Assembly (NCBI GenBank): GCA_903912585.1
Contig: CAIWHY010000468.1
Location: forward strand, 1-7,842
Direction of reading: 5' to 3'
Length of the DNA stretch: 7,842 bases
Source: an uncultured Thermoleophilia bacterium
Lineage (GTDB): Bacteria; Actinomycetota; Thermoleophilia; UBA2241
Shown here: one piece after another, positions 6,291 through 7,842 of the stretch
How the letters are laid out: each line of letters starts with the position of its first letter
Numbering within the stretch: position 1 is the first letter of the stretch
Notes under the pieces: model-generated
What the model was told of the DNA's origin: nothing
Database searches by the model: none
What the model saw: the letters and a program-made list of their open reading frames with translations, nothing else
Made by a program: the position numbers and the translations under genes

Positions 6291-6296
6291 TAGAAT
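6291..6296 (+). promoter_or_regulatory. Probable -10 element of the pdxST promoter
   Basis: TAGAAT, identical to the dinB -10 hexamer, lies 27 bp before the pdxS GTG. RNA would start at about 6303, giving a leader of about 20 nt that contains the Shine-Dalgarno motif GGAGGT (6314-6319). No good -35 hexamer is evident 16-18 bp upstream. Confidence 0.5.
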
Positions 6297-6323
6297 CGGC
6301 TTGGCACATCAACGGAGGTTCTC

Positions 6324-7208
6324 GTGACTGATATCGGCACCATGCGTGTGAAGAGCGGGCTCGCCGACATGCTCAAGGGCGGCGTCATCATGGACGTCAC
6401 CAACGCGGACCAGGCCAAGATCGCGGAAGACGCCGGCGCCTGCGCCGTGATGGCTCTCGAGCGCGTGCCCTCCGACATCCGCGCCCAGGGCGGGGTGGCG
6501 CGCATGGCCGACCCCACCAAGATCCAGGAGATCCAGGCCTGCGTGAGCATCCCGGTGATGGCCAAGGCGCGCATCGGCCACTTCGTCGAGGCCCAGATCC
6601 TCGAGTCTCTCGAGGTCGACTACATCGACGAGAGCGAAGTCCTCACCCCGGCCGACGAGGCCAACCACATCAACCAGTGGAAGTTCAACGTGCCGTTCGT
6701 CTGCGGCGCCGTCAACCTCGGCGAGGCGCTGCGGCGCATCAGCGAGGGCGCCGCGATGATCCGCACCAAGGGCGAGGCCGGCACCGGCGACGTCGTCGAG
6801 GCCGTGCGCCACATGCGCACCATCATGGGCGAGATCCGGCGCCTGCAGACGCTGGACGAGGACGAGCTCTACGTGGCCGCCAAGCAGCTGCCGGCGCCGG
6901 TCGAGCTCGTCAAGTGGGTCGCCGCGAACGGCAAGCTCCCGGTCGTCAACTTCAGCGCCGGCGGCCTCGCCACTCCGGCCGACGCCGCCCTGATGATGCA
7001 GCTCGGCGCCGAGGGCGTCTTCGTCGGCTCGGGCATCTTCAAGAGCTCCGATCCGCAGAAGCGCGCCAACGCCATCGTCAAGGCGACCACCAACTATCGC
7101 GACGCCAGGATCCTCGCCGAGGTCTCGGTGGGTCTCGGCGAGGCCATGCCCGGCATCGACGCCGCGCGCATGCCCGAGGAAGCCAAGATCCAGCATCGCG
7201 GCTGGTGA
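6324..7208 (+). CDS. pdxS: Pyridoxal 5'-phosphate synthase subunit PdxS
   Basis: The 294-residue protein is full length and collinear with bacterial PdxS (Pdx1/SNZ). It forms a (beta/alpha)8 barrel that builds PLP from ribose 5-phosphate, glyceraldehyde 3-phosphate and ammonia. Key residues are at the usual numbers: D24 (IMDV), K81 (VMAKARIGH), which carries the covalent sugar intermediates, and K149 (MIRTKGEAGTG), the second lysine used in intermediate transfer. The phosphate-binding loops FSAGGLATPADA and GVFVGSGIFKS are present. The GTG start at 6324 has a strong Shine-Dalgarno (GGAGGT, 5 bp away). It is followed 13 bp later by pdxT, whose glutaminase supplies the ammonia, so the two should form the 12+12 PLP synthase complex in the cytoplasm. 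No riboswitch or MocR-type regulator is seen nearby. Confidence 0.97.
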   Translation: MTDIGTMRVKSGLADMLKGGVIMDVTNADQAKIAEDAGACAVMALERVPSDIRAQGGVARMADPTKIQEIQACVSIPVMAKARIGHFVEAQILESLEVDYIDESEVLTPADEANHINQWKFNVPFVCGAVNLGEALRRISEGAAMIRTKGEAGTGDVVEAVRHMRTIMGEIRRLQTLDEDELYVAAKQLPAPVELVKWVAANGKLPVVNFSAGGLATPADAALMMQLGAEGVFVGSGIFKSSDPQKRANAIVKATTNYRDARILAEVSVGLGEAMPGIDAARMPEEAKIQHRGW

Positions 7209-7221
7209 TCGCGACGGGCGC

Positions 7222-7842
7222 ATGAGCTCACCGATCGGCACCCGCCGGCTCGACTCGATCCTGTCGCCCGAGCCCAGCCCCGTGCCGGACGGCCCGGGCG
7301 CCGGGCTCACGCTCGGGGTGCTCGCTCTCCAGGGCGACTTCCGCGAGCACCGGCGCGTGCTCGAGGGCCTCGGAGCGTCGACGCGCGAGGTACGCCACGC
7401 GGAGCACCTGCTGGACCTCGACGGCCTGGTGATCCCGGGCGGCGAGAGCACGACGATCAGCAAGCTCATGGACGCTTACGGGATGGCCGCTCCCATCGCC
7501 GCCTTCCACCGCCACGGGGGCGTCGTGTACGGCACCTGCGCGGGGCTCATCACGGTCGCCCGCGCCACCGTCGAGGGCACGCCGCCCACGCTGGGCCTTC
7601 TGGACATCGTCGCGCGCCGCAACGCGTTCGGCCGCCAGGTGCGCAGCTTCGAGGCGGACCTGGAGGTGCAAGGCGTCGCCGGCGCGCCGGTGCACGCGGT
7701 CTTCATCCGCGCGCCCTGGGTGGAGAGCGCCGGCCCGGGCGTCGAGGTGCTGGCGCGCTTCGAGGGCCACATCGTGGCGGCGCGCGGCGACAACGTGCTC
7801 GTCACCGCGTTCCACCCGGAGCTCACCGACGACGCGCGGCTG
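7222..7842 (+). CDS. pdxT: PLP synthase glutaminase subunit PdxT, 3' end cut by window
   Basis: This class I-type glutaminase hydrolyses glutamine and channels ammonia into PdxS. The frame is open to the window end (207 codons, no stop). Visible motifs are VLALQGDFREH, the oxyanion-region IPGGEST, the nucleophile C106 in GTCAGLI, RRNAFGRQ, FIRAPWVE, and the rest of the triad H198 and E200 in FHPEL. The family normally ends about 10-20 residues after FHPELTDD, so only the tail is missing. The ATG at 7222, 13 bp after pdxS, adds about 30 residues (MSSPIGTRRLDSILSPEPSP and following) before LGVLALQG, where most PdxT proteins begin. GTG codons at 7282 or 7318 are alternative starts, but none of the three has a strong Shine-Dalgarno sequence. 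Family identity is firm; the start is uncertain. Confidence 0.93.
   Translation, partial: MSSPIGTRRLDSILSPEPSPVPDGPGAGLTLGVLALQGDFREHRRVLEGLGASTREVRHAEHLLDLDGLVIPGGESTTISKLMDAYGMAAPIAAFHRHGGVVYGTCAGLITVARATVEGTPPTLGLLDIVARRNAFGRQVRSFEADLEVQGVAGAPVHAVFIRAPWVESAGPGVEVLARFEGHIVAARGDNVLVTAFHPELTDDARL

Noticed and set aside
4945..6312. A 455-codon open frame on the - strand over the EF-G-like gene
   Set aside because: Antisense shadow, rich in His/Asp/Val/Leu/Arg as expected from the complement of GC-biased codons; no recognisable domain.
6309..7469. A 386-codon open frame on the - strand over pdxS and pdxT
   Set aside because: PdxS and PdxT on the + strand have complete catalytic motifs; the antisense frame has none.

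Overview
This is a 7.8 kb stretch of compact, very GC-rich chromosome. All eight recognisable genes lie on the + strand, with short gaps and no intergenic stretch above about 135 bp. The organism is most likely a high-GC actinobacterium. Support comes from the base composition, the Gram-positive/actinobacterial form of the LexA operator (CGAAC-N4-GTTCG), the nadD/yqeK-LytR_C-rsfS type of gene order, a second EF-G-like protein and the pdxS-pdxT pair. A deep-branching lineage such as Thermoleophilia would fit, but this cannot be settled from the window. No mobile element, CRISPR array, rRNA or tRNA was seen.

Layout. (1) Positions 3-2095 hold yqeK (Ap4A hydrolase of the HD superfamily), a membrane-anchored protein with a degenerate LCP-like region and a C-terminal LytR_C domain, and rsfS (ribosomal silencing factor). 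The first two overlap by 14 bp, and the third follows within about 25 bp, so this looks like one operon that would normally begin with nadD upstream. (2) Positions 2151-2666 encode a small secreted CAP/SCP-domain protein. (3) Positions 2742-3996 are a self-contained SOS unit: a good sigma70-type promoter, a perfect 20-bp inverted repeat containing a LexA box, and dinB (DNA polymerase IV). The start codon lies inside the operator, so the mRNA is probably leaderless. (4) Positions 4129-6204 encode an EF-G-like GTPase (EF-G2 type) with all five EF-G domains but altered G-motifs. (5) Positions 6291-7842 hold a promoter, pdxS, and pdxT cut by the window end. Together these encode the PLP synthase complex (glutaminase plus synthase).

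Functionally the window combines nucleotide and translation housekeeping (yqeK, rsfS, EF-G2), envelope proteins (LytR_C protein, CAP protein), DNA-damage tolerance (dinB) and vitamin B6 synthesis (pdxST). I do not see a new multi-gene system. The points most worth a second look are the leaderless, operator-embedded start of dinB, the absence of a standard start codon for full-length rsfS, the non-canonical GTPase motifs of the EF-G-like protein, and the apparently catalytically dead LCP region in the LytR_C protein.
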